Origin: Neobacillus mesonae
GTDB lineage: Bacteria > Bacillota > Bacilli > Bacillales > Cytobacillaceae
Assembly: GCF_023715155.1 (NCBI RefSeq)
Contig: NZ_JAMBNQ010000002.1
Span: 124,001 to 188,000 of the forward strand
Direction: 5' to 3'
Length of the DNA: 64,000 nucleotides
Shown: in pieces, positions 27,124 to 38,053 of the stretch
Layout: each line of letters begins with the position of its first letter
Numbering within the stretch: position 1 is the first letter of the stretch
Notes under the pieces: model-generated
What the model was told of the DNA's origin: nothing
Seen by the model: only the letters and a program-made list of their open reading frames with translations
The model's database searches: none
Made by a program: the position numbers and the translations under genes

Positions 27124-30100
27124 AAAATATCAGCCTAAACATCATATTCGTTTTGTGACGGCATCCAGTCTGTTTGACGGCCACGATGCCTCCATCAATA
27201 TCATGAGGCGTATCCTTCAGGCGAGCGGGGCTGAGGTGATTCACCTTGGACATAACCGTTCGGTGGAAGAAGTCGTAAATGCTGCAATTCAAGAGGATGT
27301 TCAGGGAATTGCTATCTCCTCTTATCAGGGCGGACATGTCGAATATTTTAAATATATGTATGATCTTCTAAAGGAAAAAGGAGCCCCGCATATCCGCATT
27401 TACGGCGGCGGCGGGGGTGTCATCATTCCAAGAGAAATTAAAGAACTGCATGACTACGGGATTGCCGGGATTTTTTCACCAGATGACGGCCGCGAGCTCG
27501 GACTGCAGGGGATGATTGACCAGATGATGGAGGAGTGTGATTTTTCCACTATCAGCGGTGATACAGCCGAGCAGATTGAAAAACTGCCAACGGGGGATGT
27601 CAATGCCATTGCGAAACTCATTACCCTGGCAGAGCTGCATGTTGATCAAAAAAGGGAAGCGGCAGCAACGGCCGAATTGGTTCTTGAAAAAGTAAAACAG
27701 CTTGAGAAGGAAATTCCAGTTGTGGGGATTACCGGTACAGGCGGAGCTGGAAAAAGTTCGCTGACGGATGAGTTAATCCGCCGGTTTATCAACGAATTCT
27801 CGGATAAAAAGGTGGCCATTCTTTCGGTTGACCCGACAAAGCAAAAGACAGGCGGGGCCCTATTGGGTGACCGGATCCGTATGAATGCTATTTTCTCGCC
27901 AAATGTCTATATGAGAAGCCTTGCGACAAGGGCATCAAAAAGCGAACTGTCACTGGCAATTCATGACGCAGTTGCGGTAACGAAAGCAGCCGGCTTTGAC
28001 CTTGTGATTGTGGAAACAAGCGGAATTGGCCAGGGAGACGCCGAAATTACGGAGATTTGTGATGTTTCCATGTATGTGATGACAAGCGAGTTCGGAGCCC
28101 CGACCCAGCTGGAAAAAATAGATATGATTGACTTTGCAGACCTTATTGTCATCAATAAATTTGAGCGCAAGGGTTCTGAAGATGCGAAGCGCCAGGTGCA
28201 AAAGCAGTATCAGAGGAGTCATATGCTGTTTGAAAAGGATATTTCTGAAATGCCTGTGTACGGAACCATTGCCAGCCAGTTCAATGACCAGGGCACAAAC
28301 GCTTTATTTGCCGCACTGATTGAGGAAATTAACCAAAAGGCTGGAACCGAATGGAAAACGACCTATAGCAAAATCGCTGAGGTGGAAAAACAAAATGTCA
28401 TTATTCCGACAGACCGGCGTTATTATCTAAGGGAAATTACCGAAACGGTCCGCACTTATCATAAAAAGGCTGAAGAGCAGGCAGACCTTGCCCGGAAATT
28501 GTTCCAGCTGGAAGGGGCTGTCCAAGCGGTGAAAGACCAGCCGGAAGTGGTCGCCGCCTTAGAAGCTGTTAAGACAAAGACCGAGGAGCAGCTGACACCA
28601 GAGTCGAAGCGTATTCTTGCTAACTGGGAAAAAACAAAGGCCGCCTATTCTGCAGAACAATTTGTAACAAGAATCCGTGATAAAGAGATTATCACGGTAT
28701 TAAAAACAAAAAGTTTATCAGGGCTTGATATTCCTAAAGTGGCCCTGCCAAAATATAAGGATTATGGTGAAATCCTCCGCTGGGTATACCGGGAAAATGT
28801 ACCAGGATCTTTCCCATTCACGGCAGGGGTATTCCCGTTCAAACGTGAGGGGGAAGATCCGAAACGGCAATTTGCCGGGGAAGGAACACCGGAGCGAACG
28901 AACCGCCGCTTCCATTATTTATCAAAGGATGATCCCGCAAAACGTCTAAGTACGGCATTCGATTCCGTTACTTTATATGGCGAAGACCCGGATTACCGCC
29001 CGGATATTTACGGGAAAGTCGGTGAGAGCGGGGTTAGTGTTTGTACATTGGACGATATGAAAAAATTGTATGACGGCTTTGATTTATGCCATCCATCCAC
29101 CTCTGTTTCGATGACGATTAATGGACCAGCGCCGATTATTTTAGCCATGTTTATGAATACGGCGATTGACCAGCAGATAAAAAAGAAAGAAGCGGAGCTT
29201 GGCCGTACGTTAACCGTGGAAGAGTTTGCGGAAGTAAAGGCCTATACATTACAGACTGTCCGCGGGACCGTCCAGGCGGATATTTTAAAAGAAGACCAAG
29301 GCCAAAACACCTGTATTTTTTCAACAGAATTTGCGCTTAGGATGATGGGAGATATTCAGCAGTATTTTATCGACCATCAAGTGCGCAATTATTATTCGGT
29401 ATCGATTTCCGGCTATCATATTGCGGAAGCAGGGGCGAATCCGATTTCGCAGCTGGCGTTTACGCTTGCTAACGGCTTTACGTATGTTGAGTACTACTTA
29501 AGCCGCGGCATGAATATTGATGACTTTGCACCAAACTTGTCATTCTTTTTCTCCAACGGTTTGGATCCGGAGTATACCGTTATTGGCCGGGTAGCACGCC
29601 GGATATGGTCAACCGTTATGAGGGAAAAATATGGCGCCAATGAGCGGAGTCAGAAACTAAAATATCATGTGCAAACATCGGGACGCTCACTGCACGCACA
29701 GGAGATTGACTTTAACGATATCCGAACGACCTTACAGGCATTGATGGCCTTGCATGATAACTGTAACTCGCTTCATACGAATGCTTATGATGAGGCAATT
29801 ACCACGCCGACTGAGGAATCGGTAAGACGGGCGATGGCGATCCAGATGATCATCACCAAAGAGCACGGATTAACCAAAAATGAAAATCCGCTGCAGGGTG
29901 CATTTATTGTTGAGGAGTTAACAGATCTAGTAGAGCAGGCGGTGCTTGAGGAATTTGACCGCTTGAATGACCGCGGCGGCGTGCTTGGGGCAATGGAAAC
30001 CCAGTATCAGCGCGGTAAGATTCAAGAAGAGTCGATGTATTATGAAATGAAAAAGCATTCCGGTGAACTGCCGATTATCGGTGTAAATACGTATTTGAAC

Positions 30101-30367
30101 CCGAATCCGCCTTCTGCAGAAGAGGTTGATAATATGGAATTAGCCCGGGCAACGAAGGAAGAGAAGGAACTGCAAATTCATAATTTACGCGCCTTCCAAG
30201 AGGCTCACGGAGATCAAGCAGCTGTTTCTCTAAAACAGCTGAAGGAAACAGCCGTAAGCGGCGGCAATATTTTTGAAGCATTAATGGAAACTGTTCAAGT
30301 CGCAAGCCTCGGGCAGATTTCACGGGCGCTTTACGAAGTCGGCGGTCAATACCGTAGAAATATGTAA
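27116..30367 (+). CDS. icmF: Fused isobutyryl-CoA mutase IcmF
   Basis: A 1083-residue fusion. Domains in order: B12-binding (residues 1-140, with DGHDAS close to the DxHxxG lower-ligand motif), a MeaB-like G-protein chaperone (Walker [10 protein letters not shown] near residue 205), a linker, and the acyl-CoA mutase barrel (about 540-1083, with [14 protein letters not shown]). IcmF interconverts isobutyryl-CoA and n-butyryl-CoA using coenzyme B12, and the G-protein part protects the cofactor. Family length is about 1,080-1,100 residues, so it is complete. It links branched-chain acyl-CoA to the beta-oxidation enzymes upstream. Confidence 0.95.
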   Translation: MSKKYQPKHHIRFVTASSLFDGHDASINIMRRILQASGAEVIHLGHNRSVEEVVNAAIQEDVQGIAISSYQGGHVEYFKYMYDLLKEKGAPHIRIYGGGGGVIIPREIKELHDYGIAGIFSPDDGRELGLQGMIDQMMEECDFSTISGDTAEQIEKLPTGDVNAIAKLITLAELHVDQKREAAATAELVLEKVKQLEKEIPVVGITGTGGAGKSSLTDELIRRFINEFSDKKVAILSVDPTKQKTGGALLGDRIRMNAIFSPNVYMRSLATRASKSELSLAIHDAVAVTKAAGFDLVIVETSGIGQGDAEITEICDVSMYVMTSEFGAPTQLEKIDMIDFADLIVINKFERKGSEDAKRQVQKQYQRSHMLFEKDISEMPVYGTIASQFNDQGTNALFAALIEEINQKAGTEWKTTYSKIAEVEKQNVIIPTDRRYYLREITETVRTYHKKAEEQADLARKLFQLEGAVQAVKDQPEVVAALEAVKTKTEEQLTPESKRILANWEKTKAAYSAEQFVTRIRDKEIITVLKTKSLSGLDIPKVALPKYKDYGEILRWVYRENVPGSFPFTAGVFPFKREGEDPKRQFAGEGTPERTNRRFHYLSKDDPAKRLSTAFDSVTLYGEDPDYRPDIYGKVGESGVSVCTLDDMKKLYDGFDLCHPSTSVSMTINGPAPIILAMFMNTAIDQQIKKKEAELGRTLTVEEFAEVKAYTLQTVRGTVQADILKEDQGQNTCIFSTEFALRMMGDIQQYFIDHQVRNYYSVSISGYHIAEAGANPISQLAFTLANGFTYVEYYLSRGMNIDDFAPNLSFFFSNGLDPEYTVIGRVARRIWSTVMREKYGANERSQKLKYHVQTSGRSLHAQEIDFNDIRTTLQALMALHDNCNSLHTNAYDEAITTPTEESVRRAMAIQMIITKEHGLTKNENPLQGAFIVEELTDLVEQAVLEEFDRLNDRGGVLGAMETQYQRGKIQEESMYYEMKKHSGELPIIGVNTYLNPNPPSAEEVDNMELARATKEEKELQIHNLRAFQEAHGDQAAVSLKQLKETAVSGGNIFEALMETVQVASLGQISRALYEVGGQYRRNM

Positions 30368-30384
30368 TAGGCAGACATTCTAAT

Positions 30385-30420
30385 AAAATACAATGGCGAA
30401 TTTTATGCCATTGTATTTTT
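30385..30420 (+). terminator. Terminator of the acyl-CoA/icmF operon
   Basis: AAAATACAATGGC / GCCATTGTATTTTT with a 9-base loop. Confidence 0.88.
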
Positions 30421-30470
30421 ATGTTAAAATCTCATATATAATAAGTCATTGATATGGGCAGGTGTTCTCC

Positions 30471-30647
30471 ATGAAGCTAGGGACGATGATGATTATTTTA
30501 CTGATATTTGCCTGGCCATTGTATTATTTATATGAACGGCAATTGGGGGCTGTTTCCTTCCTGCTTTTGGCCATCTTCTTTCTTGTCATCTCGATAAAAG
30601 AATATAAAAAGCTTCGCAGCCAAGAAGAAAAGGATGACGAGCAATAA
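30471..30647 (+). CDS. Small two-helix membrane protein, unknown
   Basis: A 58-residue protein (MKLGTMMIILLIFAWPL...) with two hydrophobic helices and a charged C-terminal tail (KEYKKLRSQEEKDDEQ). I do not recognise a characterised family. GGGCAGG lies upstream; an in-frame GTG three codons before the chosen ATG is also possible. It sits alone between the icmF terminator and rpoE. Confidence 0.6.
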   Translation: MKLGTMMIILLIFAWPLYYLYERQLGAVSFLLLAIFFLVISIKEYKKLRSQEEKDDEQ

Positions 30648-30765
30648 TTTTCAGGAAACCATGGCAGGAACTAGCATAAACAGGGGGAATTTGTTTATAA
30701 TGGAGAATATGCATTTACATGTATCCATAAATTGCCGTGTTAAATAGAGAAAGGAAGTGCCCGTA

Positions 30766-31338
30766 ATGAGTCTAGCACAATACTCAAAAGAGGAGTTACT
30801 AGAGTTATCCCTCATTGAAATGGCGTATGAATATTTAAAAGACAGCAAGCAGCCGATTTCTTTTAATGATTTGGTAAAGGAGATTTGCGCCGCTGCTGAT
30901 ATTTCTGAAAAAGAAATGCGATCTCGTCTGGCACAATTTTATACAGATATTAATGTCGATGGACGGTTTCTATCATTAGGTGAGAACCGTTGGGGACTCC
31001 GCGTTTGGTATCCGGTTGATACGCAGGAGGAAGAAGTCATAACCCCTGTGAAGCCGAAGAAGAAGAAGGCGAAAAAAGTTGTCGAGGAAGAAGAGCATGA
31101 TGCATATGATGAACTCGATGAGGAAGATTATGATGACACCGATGATTTCGAGGAAGATGATATTCTTGATGAAGATGAAGACTTGGAAGATCTCGATGAC
31201 GTCGATGAATTTGACGATGATGATGATGTGTTAGAGGAAGACGATGATTTCGAGCTTGACGAGGAAGAAGAGCTCGATGAAGAACTTGACCTCGAAGACG
31301 AAGAGTTAGAGGACGAAGAAGAAGAGGAAGACCTGTAA
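30766..31338 (+). CDS. rpoE: RNA polymerase delta subunit
   Basis: A 190-residue protein. The N-terminal half is a HARE-type winged helix (LIEMAYEYLKDSKQPISFNDLVKEI), and the C-terminal 90 residues are almost entirely Asp and Glu. This is the delta subunit of Firmicutes RNA polymerase, which speeds recycling and displaces bound nucleic acid through its acidic tail. The ATG follows AAAGGAAG. In B. subtilis it is followed by pyrG; here one extra gene intervenes. Confidence 0.96.
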   Translation: MSLAQYSKEELLELSLIEMAYEYLKDSKQPISFNDLVKEICAAADISEKEMRSRLAQFYTDINVDGRFLSLGENRWGLRVWYPVDTQEEEVITPVKPKKKKAKKVVEEEEHDAYDELDEEDYDDTDDFEEDDILDEDEDLEDLDDVDEFDDDDDVLEEDDDFELDEEEELDEELDLEDEELEDEEEEEDL

Positions 31339-31363
31339 AGCAGAGTCTTTTATATCATTTTTT

Positions 31364-31406
31364 AAAAAAAATGGCTGTTCACAAATGTGGACGGCTATTT
31401 TTTTTG
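31364..31406 (+). terminator. Terminator of rpoE
   Basis: ATGGCTGTTCAC pairs (with G-U) with GTGGACGGCTAT; A run before and eight T after. Confidence 0.85.
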
Positions 31407-31585
31407 AATTTGCCTGGGCTGAACACTAAGAATAATCACGCAGGAACAAGCTTTGCTTTGTCCTGAAGGCACGTGTCTTAGGGGTATGAACTAATTTTCC
31501 GCTTTTGATATGGTTGTCCAATCATTTTAAACAAAACACAATAAAATAATAAAAGCAAAGCAAAGAAGAAAGGAAGTGTTAAGTA

Positions 31586-32161
31586 TTGGGTTTAAAACCA
31601 ATGTCATCAGGCTTTAGAGCGTTTAGTACAGCTGATCAACCAAACGATGGAGCATTGCTGTATTTTGTTCACTTTCAAGATGATTTTACACCGCCATTTG
31701 GTTTTGATGTTATGGGTGAATATGATCCAGCAACGTCCCACTTTACGGCTAAACAGGATGGAGTTTATTCTGTATTAGCACAAATTGCCTTTTCTCCAGA
31801 TCAAACACTGAACCCGACAAATTATGTTGCCATAGTTTTTATTTTTTTAAATGATGAGTTCCTAATAGCAATTGATTTGGAGGATGTACCAGCAGCATTA
31901 TATAATGTTACGGCTTTCGTAAGTGCTTCTGCGATTGTCCAACTAAATGCTGGAGATTCACTATCGGTTCGGTTCGGTACTGCTGCGCAAGACACATTCG
32001 AGGGTGTAGAAGGTATGATTATTGGAGATCCTTCCTTTACTCATTTTGAAGCAGCAAGATTCCCCTCTCCATTAATGAATGATAGGCCGGCAAGTCCGAT
32101 TGCCCCAGCAGTCAAAGGAACATTTTCGGAAACAGTTCTCAAAAAGATCCTTAAAAGGTAA
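31586..32161 (+). CDS. C1q/TNF-like jelly-roll protein, possible surface protein
   Basis: A 191-residue protein whose middle (about residues 10-140) reads like a C1q/TNF jelly roll: FRAFSTADQPNDG, then YFVHFQDDFTPPFGFDV, GEYDPATSHFTAKQDGVYSV and a C-terminal SLSVRFGT strand. Similar domains end the collagen-like BclA proteins of Bacillus spores, but there is no collagen (Gly-X-Y) stretch and no signal peptide here. The C-terminal tail is Pro/Ala-rich and basic. The start is TTG after AAAGGAAG; an ATG five codons in is possible. It is absent from the usual rpoE-pyrG gap, so it is an accessory insertion. Confidence 0.6.
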   Translation: MGLKPMSSGFRAFSTADQPNDGALLYFVHFQDDFTPPFGFDVMGEYDPATSHFTAKQDGVYSVLAQIAFSPDQTLNPTNYVAIVFIFLNDEFLIAIDLEDVPAALYNVTAFVSASAIVQLNAGDSLSVRFGTAAQDTFEGVEGMIIGDPSFTHFEAARFPSPLMNDRPASPIAPAVKGTFSETVLKKILKR

Positions 32162-32197
32162 TCCTTCGTGATATTCATTTTTTAGCTTGAGAAGTGC

Positions 32198-32308
32198 TTG
32201 ACTTTTCCCTCGCTGCCTTGTAATATCTTGTTTGGGCTCCTTAAAAAGGACAATTCGTATTTACAAAATATGCGCTCCCTTACTATACGTGAAGTGGAGC
32301 GCTTTTTT
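32198..32308 (+). promoter_or_regulatory. pyrG promoter and CTP-sensing attenuator (reiterative G start)
   Basis: TTGACT (32198), 17-base spacer, TAATAT (32221). The predicted transcript begins GGGCTC at 32234, the same initial sequence as B. subtilis pyrG. The attenuator is GCGCTCC / GGAGCGC followed by six T (to 32308). In B. subtilis, low CTP makes polymerase stutter and add extra G residues, which pair with the CTCCC stretch of the 5' arm and block the terminator. The same pairing partner (CTCCCTT at 32275) is present here. Confidence 0.85.
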
Positions 32309-32447
32309 ATTGATTATCTCCCCTTAATGGGGTTTTTTCATTTCCAGCTCCAGCGCCTGAAATGGGTGCTTGTGCTTTTTTATTTTTAAGAATCATTTTT
32401 CAAAAAAGCCCTTTAACATTCTAAATAATGCACAAACTGTAACCTAA

Positions 32448-34058
<1,611 letters not shown>

Positions 34059-34074
34059 GATATTGAATGGTTAG

Positions 34075-34106
34075 GGCCAGTTTCCTTGAAAGGGACTGGT
34101 CTTTTT
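34075..34106 (+). terminator. Terminator of pyrG
   Basis: GGCCAGTTTCC / GGGACTGGTC with a 5-6 base loop, then CTTTTTG. Confidence 0.85.
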
Positions 34107-34249
34107 GTTGGACTTATGTTTACGAAAAATGTCTACATGATTTCTAAAAAAGGGAAGAGGCTGGTATGTTAAAAACAACTCGCTTCTAGTTATTCTGGAA
34201 AGTGAATTTCTTAATGATTGTGCTTGATTACAAGAGAATCCTGCAGGGG

Positions 34250-34735
34250 TTTGGATTATCCCGCGGGTTTAACTCAGCATTCCGCCGGTTTTTAGAATTA
34301 TTCCGCGGGTTTGCGCAAAAATCCCGCCACTTAACTTCTACATTCCGCGGAATGAGCTGTTATTTCCGCCGAGGTAAGTCTAACGCGCAGAGAAAGTCCT
34401 ATTGAATTATAAGAAGAGGAGCTTTCGAGAGAATCCCGCGGGTTTAACTCAGAATTCCGCCGGTTTTTAGAATTATTCCGCGGGTTTGCGCGAAAATCCC
34501 GCCGCTATACTTCTGCATTCCGCGGAATGAGCTGTTATTTCCGCCGAGGTAAGTCTAACGCGCAGAGAAAGTCCTATTGAATTATAAGAAGAGAAGCTTT
34601 CGAGAGAATCCCGCGGGTTTAACTCAGAATTCCGCCTGTTTTTAGAATTATTCCGCGGGTTTGCGCGAAAATTCCGCCGCTTTACTTCTACATTCCGCTC
34701 ATTAACCTGTTATTTCCGCCAAGAATGTCATTACA
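34250..34735. repeat. 175-bp composite repeat, about 2.8 units, built of 21-bp subunits
   Basis: CCGCGGGTTTAACTCAG recurs at 34261, 34436 and 34611, spacing 175 bases. Each unit contains six CCGC-start subunits exactly 21 bases apart (CCGCGGGTTT, CCGCCGGTTT, CCGCGGGTTT, CCGCCACTTA, CCGCGGAATG, CCGCCGAGGT) plus a 49-base spacer that includes GAGAAAGTCC. Copies two and three are nearly identical, so the duplication looks recent. No protein is supported in this 800-base gap. Confidence 0.92.
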
Positions 34736-34803
34736 ACAATCGTGAACCGCCTGTGCCTTTAGTAAAAAGCAAAGGACATATTTCAAAGAACCGAAACCAA
34801 AAA

Positions 34804-34840
34804 GGGGGTGTCCCTAAAATGAAACTTTTAGGACATCCCC
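34804..34840 (-). terminator. Terminator of ywjG (probably bidirectional)
   Basis: GGGGTGTCCCTAAAA / TTTTAGGACATCCCC with a 6-base loop. The left flank on the reverse strand is T-rich. Confidence 0.85.
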
Positions 34841-34856
34841 GTCATCAATATGAATG

Positions 34857-35390
34857 TTATAACTCGTATTCTGATAAAATCTCATCAATCGTAAATTTTA
34901 AGCCATAATAGACAAATAAGGCTGCCATGGAAGAGGGATAGCCGGTTCGGCCGCCGAAATCGTCTGGAATTAAGGCTTTTTTTAACCTTAAATCAATGTG
35001 GACATCGGCACATTCATTAAGGCCGCCGCTTGCTTCTGTATCCATCACCGTTGAAACTGCCACAAATGGAATTTCTTTTTCCTGAAGTACGCCGGCCATT
35101 TTAACAGCAGCTTCGTGATCGGCCTTTCTTGCAAAAAGAATAACCCGGTCTGCCTCTGTTAAGCCTGAAACAGCAGAAACATCCAGGCATTTTGCCCATT
35201 TAAGAGGTTCTGCCCCTTCTAATGCTTCCAACTCAACAGCCTTCATTTCATCAAAGCCTATAATGTAAATGCTTCCGTTGCCGGCAGGTGCCTGTGCAAG
35301 CAGCCGTGCTCCATCTTCAAATGAATACTCCTCATTTTCCTCTATTTTTTTAAATAAACCAGTCAACTGGGTGGTAAACATTTTTAACAT
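34857..35390 (-). CDS. DUF2529 family protein (YwjG-like)
   Basis: A 177-residue protein beginning MLKMFTTQLTGLFKKIEENEEYSFEDGARLLAQ, matching YwjG, a conserved Bacillus protein of unknown function. It contains a Rossmann-like core with a SIS-like feel (GNGSIYIIGFDEMK, VILFARKADHEAAV). The ATG is fixed by AGGAGG 8 bases upstream; a longer upstream frame has no such site. It sits between pyrG and spo0F, transcribed divergently from spo0F, exactly as in B. subtilis. Confidence 0.9.
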   Translation of the reverse strand: MLKMFTTQLTGLFKKIEENEEYSFEDGARLLAQAPAGNGSIYIIGFDEMKAVELEALEGAEPLKWAKCLDVSAVSGLTEADRVILFARKADHEAAVKMAGVLQEKEIPFVAVSTVMDTEASGGLNECADVHIDLRLKKALIPDDFGGRTGYPSSMAALFVYYGLKFTIDEILSEYEL

Positions 35391-35546
35391 CAAAAAATCC
35401 TCCTTCCTTCGCACCACCATACCTATTTTTTGGATAGTGCAAGGTTTTACATCCATTTAGTTTAAGTGAAAAAATCAAAATTTACCACTTAAGAGAGGCG
35501 GCTCTACACCATTTTAAATTAAATTTCAATAATATAATGTGATTTA

Positions 35547-35576
35547 GCAGGACATTTCATTGTCAAGATAGAATTA
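35547..35576 (+). promoter_or_regulatory. Sigma-H promoter of spo0F
   Basis: GCAGGACAT, 12-base spacer, ATAGAATTA match the sigma-H pattern RnAGGAWWW n12 RnnGAATWW with one change. An ATTGTCAAG sequence in the spacer resembles a Spo0A box (TTGTCGAA). spo0F is a known sigma-H and Spo0A target in B. subtilis. Confidence 0.7.
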
Positions 35577-35639
35577 TATCAAGGGTAAAAAAGGTGAAAT
35601 ATAAAATAAATACTAAGTAAATTGGGAAGAGGTGGAAGG

Positions 35640-36011
35640 ATGAAAGAGAAAATTTTAATCGTTGACGATCAATTTGGTATTCGAATTTTGCTGAATGAGG
35701 TTTTCCAAAAAGAAGGATATAAAACATTTCAAGCAGCAAACGGAGTTCAAGCACTGGATATTGTAACAAAGCATAGTCCGGATTTAGTTCTCTTAGACAT
35801 GAAAATACCAGGTATGGACGGGATTGAAATTTTAAAACGGATGAAGGTAATTGATCCGGATATCCGTGTCATCATTATGACCGCTTATGGTGAGCTGGAT
35901 ATGATACAGGAAGCGAAAGACCTCGGTGCCATTACCCATTTTGCCAAGCCGTTTGACATCGATGATATCCGCGCAGCAGTGAAAAAACATATCCCGCAAA
36001 AAGCCAATTAG
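35640..36011 (+). CDS. spo0F: Sporulation response regulator Spo0F
   Basis: A 123-residue single-domain receiver with no output domain. Key residues are visible: Asp9 and Asp10, phosphorylated Asp53 in [11 protein letters not shown], Thr81 in IIMTAYGE and Lys103 in FAKPFD. Spo0F carries phosphate from sporulation kinases to Spo0B in the phosphorelay. The ATG follows GAGGTGGAAGG; an upstream six-codon extension is rejected because it covers that site. Preceded by a sigma-H promoter. Confidence 0.97.
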   Translation: MKEKILIVDDQFGIRILLNEVFQKEGYKTFQAANGVQALDIVTKHSPDLVLLDMKIPGMDGIEILKRMKVIDPDIRVIIMTAYGELDMIQEAKDLGAITHFAKPFDIDDIRAAVKKHIPQKAN

Positions 36012-36223
36012 GGTGCGTTTTTCAATGGGTCCGCTTACATTTTAACACTTTAAAAATTGCGCTTGAATTAATGGTATTTCAGTGTTTATTTTGATATGAT
36101 TACATAGGACTTTTATTTCGGCGATGTGCTTTTTCAATACATAATTGCGAAAATTGAGGGAAACTATTAATATGAAGTACCTTGCTTGAGACAGCCATTG
36201 ACCTAAATTAAGGAGGAATAGAA

Positions 36224-37081
36224 ATGCCATTAGTTTCAATGACAGAAATGTTAAAAAAGGCAAAAGCGGAACATTACGCTGTTGGGCAGTTTAACATTAA
36301 CAACCTAGAATATACACAAGGAATTCTGCAGGCAGCACAAGAAGAAAATTCACCTGTTATTCTTGGCGTATCTGAAGGAGCAGGACGTTATATCGGCGGA
36401 TTTAAAACCGTTGTAAAAATGGTTGAAGGATTAATGGAAGATTATAATATCACAGTTCCTGTAGCTATCCATCTTGACCATGGTTCAAGCCTTGATAAAT
36501 GTAAAGAAGCAGTTGATGCCGGATTTACATCTGTAATGATCGATGCTTCCCACCATCCATTCGAAGAGAACGTAGAAACGACTAAAAAAGTGGTTGAATA
36601 CGCTCATTCAAAAGGTGTTTCGGTTGAAGCAGAACTTGGTACTGTCGGCGGACAGGAAGACGATGTTGTCGGCAAAGGCATCATCTATGCTGACCCTAAC
36701 GAATGTAAAGAGCTTGTTGACCGCACAGGCATTGACTGCCTTGCACCAGCATTAGGCTCTGTTCACGGTCCTTACAAAGGGGAACCAAAACTTGGTTACA
36801 AGGAAATGGAAGAAATTGGAAAACTAACTGGTATGCCACTAGTTCTTCACGGCGGAACAGGTATCCCAACAAAAGATATCCAAAAAGCCATTTCACTTGG
36901 AACAGCAAAAATCAATGTTAATACTGAAAACCAAATCTCTTCAACGAAGACGGTTCGTGAAGTATTAGCAGCTAACCCTGATATGTATGATCCACGTAAA
37001 TTCTTAGGACCGCTTCGCGATACTGTTAAAGCAACTGTTATCGGCAAAATGCGCGAATTCGGTTCATCTCAAAAAGCGTAA
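36224..37081 (+). CDS. fbaA: Fructose-bisphosphate aldolase, class II
   Basis: A 285-residue zinc-dependent aldolase of the FbaA/GatY family. Metal and catalytic residues are visible: Asp-His in HLDHGSS, and the HGGTGIP segment. It splits fructose 1,6-bisphosphate in glycolysis. ATG follows AAGGAGG. It sits between spo0F and transaldolase as in B. subtilis and ends in a terminator. Confidence 0.97.
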   Translation: MPLVSMTEMLKKAKAEHYAVGQFNINNLEYTQGILQAAQEENSPVILGVSEGAGRYIGGFKTVVKMVEGLMEDYNITVPVAIHLDHGSSLDKCKEAVDAGFTSVMIDASHHPFEENVETTKKVVEYAHSKGVSVEAELGTVGGQEDDVVGKGIIYADPNECKELVDRTGIDCLAPALGSVHGPYKGEPKLGYKEMEEIGKLTGMPLVLHGGTGIPTKDIQKAISLGTAKINVNTENQISSTKTVREVLAANPDMYDPRKFLGPLRDTVKATVIGKMREFGSSQKA

Positions 37082-37105
37082 TGACACAGATTAAATAAAA
37101 GAGGC

Positions 37106-37132
37106 AACCGCCCTATCATTGGGGCGGTTTCC
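37106..37132 (+). terminator. Terminator of fbaA
   Basis: AACCGCCC / GGGCGGTT with an 8-base loop followed by a short T/C run. Confidence 0.65.
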
Positions 37133-37175
37133 GTCTGTAAATTGACAGAGTCTTTAAAAAATGGAGGGGAAAAAC

Positions 37176-37826
37176 ATGAAATTCTTTATAGATACAGCTA
37201 ATTTAGATGAAATTCGTGAAGCGTATGATCTTGGTTTATTAGCAGGTGTAACCACAAACCCAACACTAGTAGCAAAAGAAAAAGGTGTTTCTTTCCACGA
37301 ACGATTAAAGGAAATTACGAGCCTCGTACCTGGTTCTGTCAGTGCAGAAGTAATCGCTCTTGATGCAGAAGGTATGATTAAAGAAGGAAGAGAACTTGCT
37401 GCCATTGCTTCAAACATTACAGTAAAAGTTCCAATGACTCCAGACGGTTTAAAAGCGGTTCATGCTTTTTCAAAAGAAGGCATTAAAACAAATGTTACGT
37501 TAATTTTCAACGCGAATCAGGCATTGCTTGCGGCAAGAGCAGGCGCAACCTACGTATCACCATTTCTCGGCAGATTAGATGATATCGGCCAAAATGGTTT
37601 AGACCTAATCTCCACTATCTCCGAAATATTTAACATCCATGGTATTGAAACAGAAATTATTGCAGCATCAATCCGCCACCCAATGCATGTAACGGAAGCT
37701 GCATTAAGGGGAGCCCATATTGCTACCATCCCTTACAAAGTATTAATGGGTTTAACTAAACACCCTTTAACAGATAAAGGAATTGAAGCATTCTTAAAAG
37801 ACTGGAATTCCCGTACAGAAGCATAA
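37176..37826 (+). CDS. tal: Transaldolase
   Basis: A 216-residue short-type transaldolase (TalC/YwjH group) starting [20 protein letters not shown]. It has the [12 protein letters not shown] motif, the Schiff-base Lys in ITVKVPMT, and [11 protein letters not shown]. It moves a dihydroxyacetone unit in the pentose phosphate pathway. The ATG follows GGAGGGG; an upstream five-codon extension was dropped because it covers that site. Confidence 0.95.
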   Translation: MKFFIDTANLDEIREAYDLGLLAGVTTNPTLVAKEKGVSFHERLKEITSLVPGSVSAEVIALDAEGMIKEGRELAAIASNITVKVPMTPDGLKAVHAFSKEGIKTNVTLIFNANQALLAARAGATYVSPFLGRLDDIGQNGLDLISTISEIFNIHGIETEIIAASIRHPMHVTEAALRGAHIATIPYKVLMGLTKHPLTDKGIEAFLKDWNSRTEA

Positions 37827-37954
37827 TTTGGCTGCATTTTTCCATTTTCGTGTAAATTTTTTTAATTTCCATACATGAAATTTCATTTTTCGTGTAAACT
37901 ATAAGTTAGACAAACTGTCCGATTTTAGTTATTATGGTTGGAAAAATATGCCTT

Positions 37955-38010
37955 AGGCTCATGCCGGGTCCGAGTTAAGCGTTTCCGTCTTGACTCGGAC
38001 TAAGCCAGAC
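37955..38010 (+). other. Strong hairpin in the murAB leader
   Basis: GTCCGAGTTAAG (37968-37979) pairs with CTTGACTCGGAC (37989-38000), 12 base pairs with one G-T, and outer GGCT/AGCC arms extend it. There is no T run after it, so it is not a usual terminator. It lies 53 bases before the murAB start codon. Confidence 0.6.
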
Positions 38011-38053
38011 TAGCGAATCTTGATTTTACATAAGGCTTAGAAGGGAGTCGAAA

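Noticed and set aside
34202..34405. 67-codon forward frame after pyrG
   Set aside because: Reads through the 21-bp/175-bp repeat array.
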